DNA from: CAJQQK01 sp049116495
GTDB lineage: Bacteria > Pseudomonadota > Alphaproteobacteria > Rhizobiales > Hyphomicrobiaceae
Assembly (NCBI GenBank): GCA_049116495.1
Contig: JAGDYV010000051.1
Location: forward strand, 1-43,179
Length of the DNA stretch: 43,179 nt
Direction of reading: 5' to 3'
Positions 42,369 through 43,179 of the stretch are shown one piece after another. Position 1 is the stretch's first letter. Each line of letters begins with the position of its first letter. The notes below the pieces were generated by a model that had not been told where the DNA came from, did not search any database, and worked only from the letters and a program-made list of their open reading frames with translations. The position numbers and the translations under genes are program-made.

Positions 42369-43179
42369 ATGGCCGCTATTTCTGAAGAGCGAGTAGCGTT
42401 ATCGGACGCACTTGCGGTGCTTGGTGCGGCCGTTGCGGTTGTGCTCGGGGCAATTCTGGCCTTTGGCTCGGCTGATCCGGCGATGGCGTTTCACGGTTTT
42501 CTGCTTCTCGTGGCGGGCCTGCTGGGCGGCATCTATGTGCTTAAGGATGCCGTCAGTACGAGCGGACCGTCTGAGCAGCAACTCGGCTATTTCGACGGCC
42601 CAATCAAAGTTGCGACCATCGCTGCCGTAATTTGGGGCATCGCGGGGTTTCTCGTCGGCGATATCATTGCTTGGCAGATGGCGTTTCCCTGGCTCAATTT
42701 CGATCTGCCCTGGACCAGTTTTGGTCGGCTTCGGCCACTGCACACCTCGGCTGTGATTTTCGCATTTGGCGGCAACGTTCTGCTTGGTACGTCCTTCTAC
42801 GTTGTCCAGCGTACCTGTCAGGCCCGTCTGGCCGGCCGCTGGTCGCCCTACTTCGTGGTGTGGGGCTATCAGCTTTTCATTGTCCTCGCCGGCACCGGCT
42901 ATATCCTCGGCGTCACGCAGTCCAAGGAATACGCCGAACCGGAGTGGTATGCGGATCTCTGGCTGACCATCGTCTGGGTTGTCTATCTGCTGGTCTTCCT
43001 CGGGACGCTGTGGAAGCGCAAGGAACCGCATATCTACGTTGCCAACTGGTTCTACCTCGCGTTCATCGTAACCGTCGCGATGCTGCACATCATCAACAAT
43101 CTCAGCGTGCCCGTCTCGCTGACCGGCACCAAGAGCTACACGCTCTTTGCTGGCGTGCAGGATGCCATGACGCAATGGT
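42369..43179 (+). CDS. ccoN: CcoN, cbb3-type cytochrome c oxidase subunit I (3' end outside window)
   Basis: The first 270 residues of CcoN, open to the window edge and without a stop. The ATG at 42369 starts MAAISEERVALSDAL. Several hydrophobic helices are visible, and the key segment GRLRPLHTSAVIFAFGGN carries the first heme-ligand His of the cbb3 family. GYQLFIVLAGTGYILGVTQS and FYLAFIVTVAMLHIINNL follow as later helices. It is the catalytic heme-copper subunit of the high-affinity terminal oxidase used at low oxygen. The FNR-type box upstream supports oxygen control. The rest of the cco operon should lie to the right. Confidence 0.96.
   Translation, partial: MAAISEERVALSDALAVLGAAVAVVLGAILAFGSADPAMAFHGFLLLVAGLLGGIYVLKDAVSTSGPSEQQLGYFDGPIKVATIAAVIWGIAGFLVGDIIAWQMAFPWLNFDLPWTSFGRLRPLHTSAVIFAFGGNVLLGTSFYVVQRTCQARLAGRWSPYFVVWGYQLFIVLAGTGYILGVTQSKEYAEPEWYADLWLTIVWVVYLLVFLGTLWKRKEPHIYVANWFYLAFIVTVAMLHIINNLSVPVSLTGTKSYTLFAGVQDAMTQW

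Overview
The window looks like chromosomal DNA of an alphaproteobacterium, most likely of the order Hyphomicrobiales. GC content is high and fairly even. The gene families fit that group: MoxR/DUF58/DUF4159 cluster, CbtAB behind a B12 riboswitch, fused malic enzyme-phosphotransacetylase, cbb3 oxidase behind an FNR/FixK-type box, and an ECF sigma/anti-sigma pair. No phage, transposon, CRISPR array, rRNA or ordinary tRNA gene was seen. The species cannot be named from this sequence.

Layout. Positions 1-6686 hold a four-gene operon (MoxR ATPase, cut by the window edge, then DUF58, DUF4159 and a large membrane protein), followed by a convergent Clp_N/DUF4332 gene. Positions 8.7-12.5 kb hold poorly known genes: a small secreted basic protein, a GAF-XRE regulator, a small helical protein and two convergent unknown genes whose ends overlap by 78 nt. 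Positions 12.8-15.0 kb are a cobalamin-riboswitch cobalt-uptake operon (cbtB, cbtA, a DUF1636 gene, a His-rich exported protein). A GMC oxidoreductase and an aldo/keto reductase follow.

The most striking region is 18.0-25.4 kb, an RNA-repair locus. The divergent regulator RtcR faces a predicted sigma-54 promoter with an IHF-type site. Downstream lie rsr (Ro60-like TROVE protein), a tandem array of noncoding RNAs, rtcA, and one long protein joining polynucleotide kinase, calcineurin-like phosphatase and a T4 Rnl1-type RNA ligase. No rtcB is present in the window. The array contains three RNAs that I fold as Y RNAs carrying a circularly permuted tRNA-like domain (T arm, then acceptor hairpin, then D arm). 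It also contains a fourth, miniature copy with the Ro-type stem but no tRNA domain.

Positions 25.5-32.4 kb are mixed metabolic genes (amidohydrolase, PEP mutase-like lyase, HI0933-type flavoprotein, GMC dehydrogenase, small monooxygenase, MFS transporter). Positions 32.4-39.5 kb form a predicted ECF-sigma regulon on the minus strand: sigma, anti-sigma, a subtilisin-like protease and a very large secreted protein. The protease and the large protein share an unusual 12-residue Cys repeat. The sigma gene and the large-protein gene share the same promoter-like motif with an identical 16-nt spacer. The window ends with maeB and the start of ccoN.
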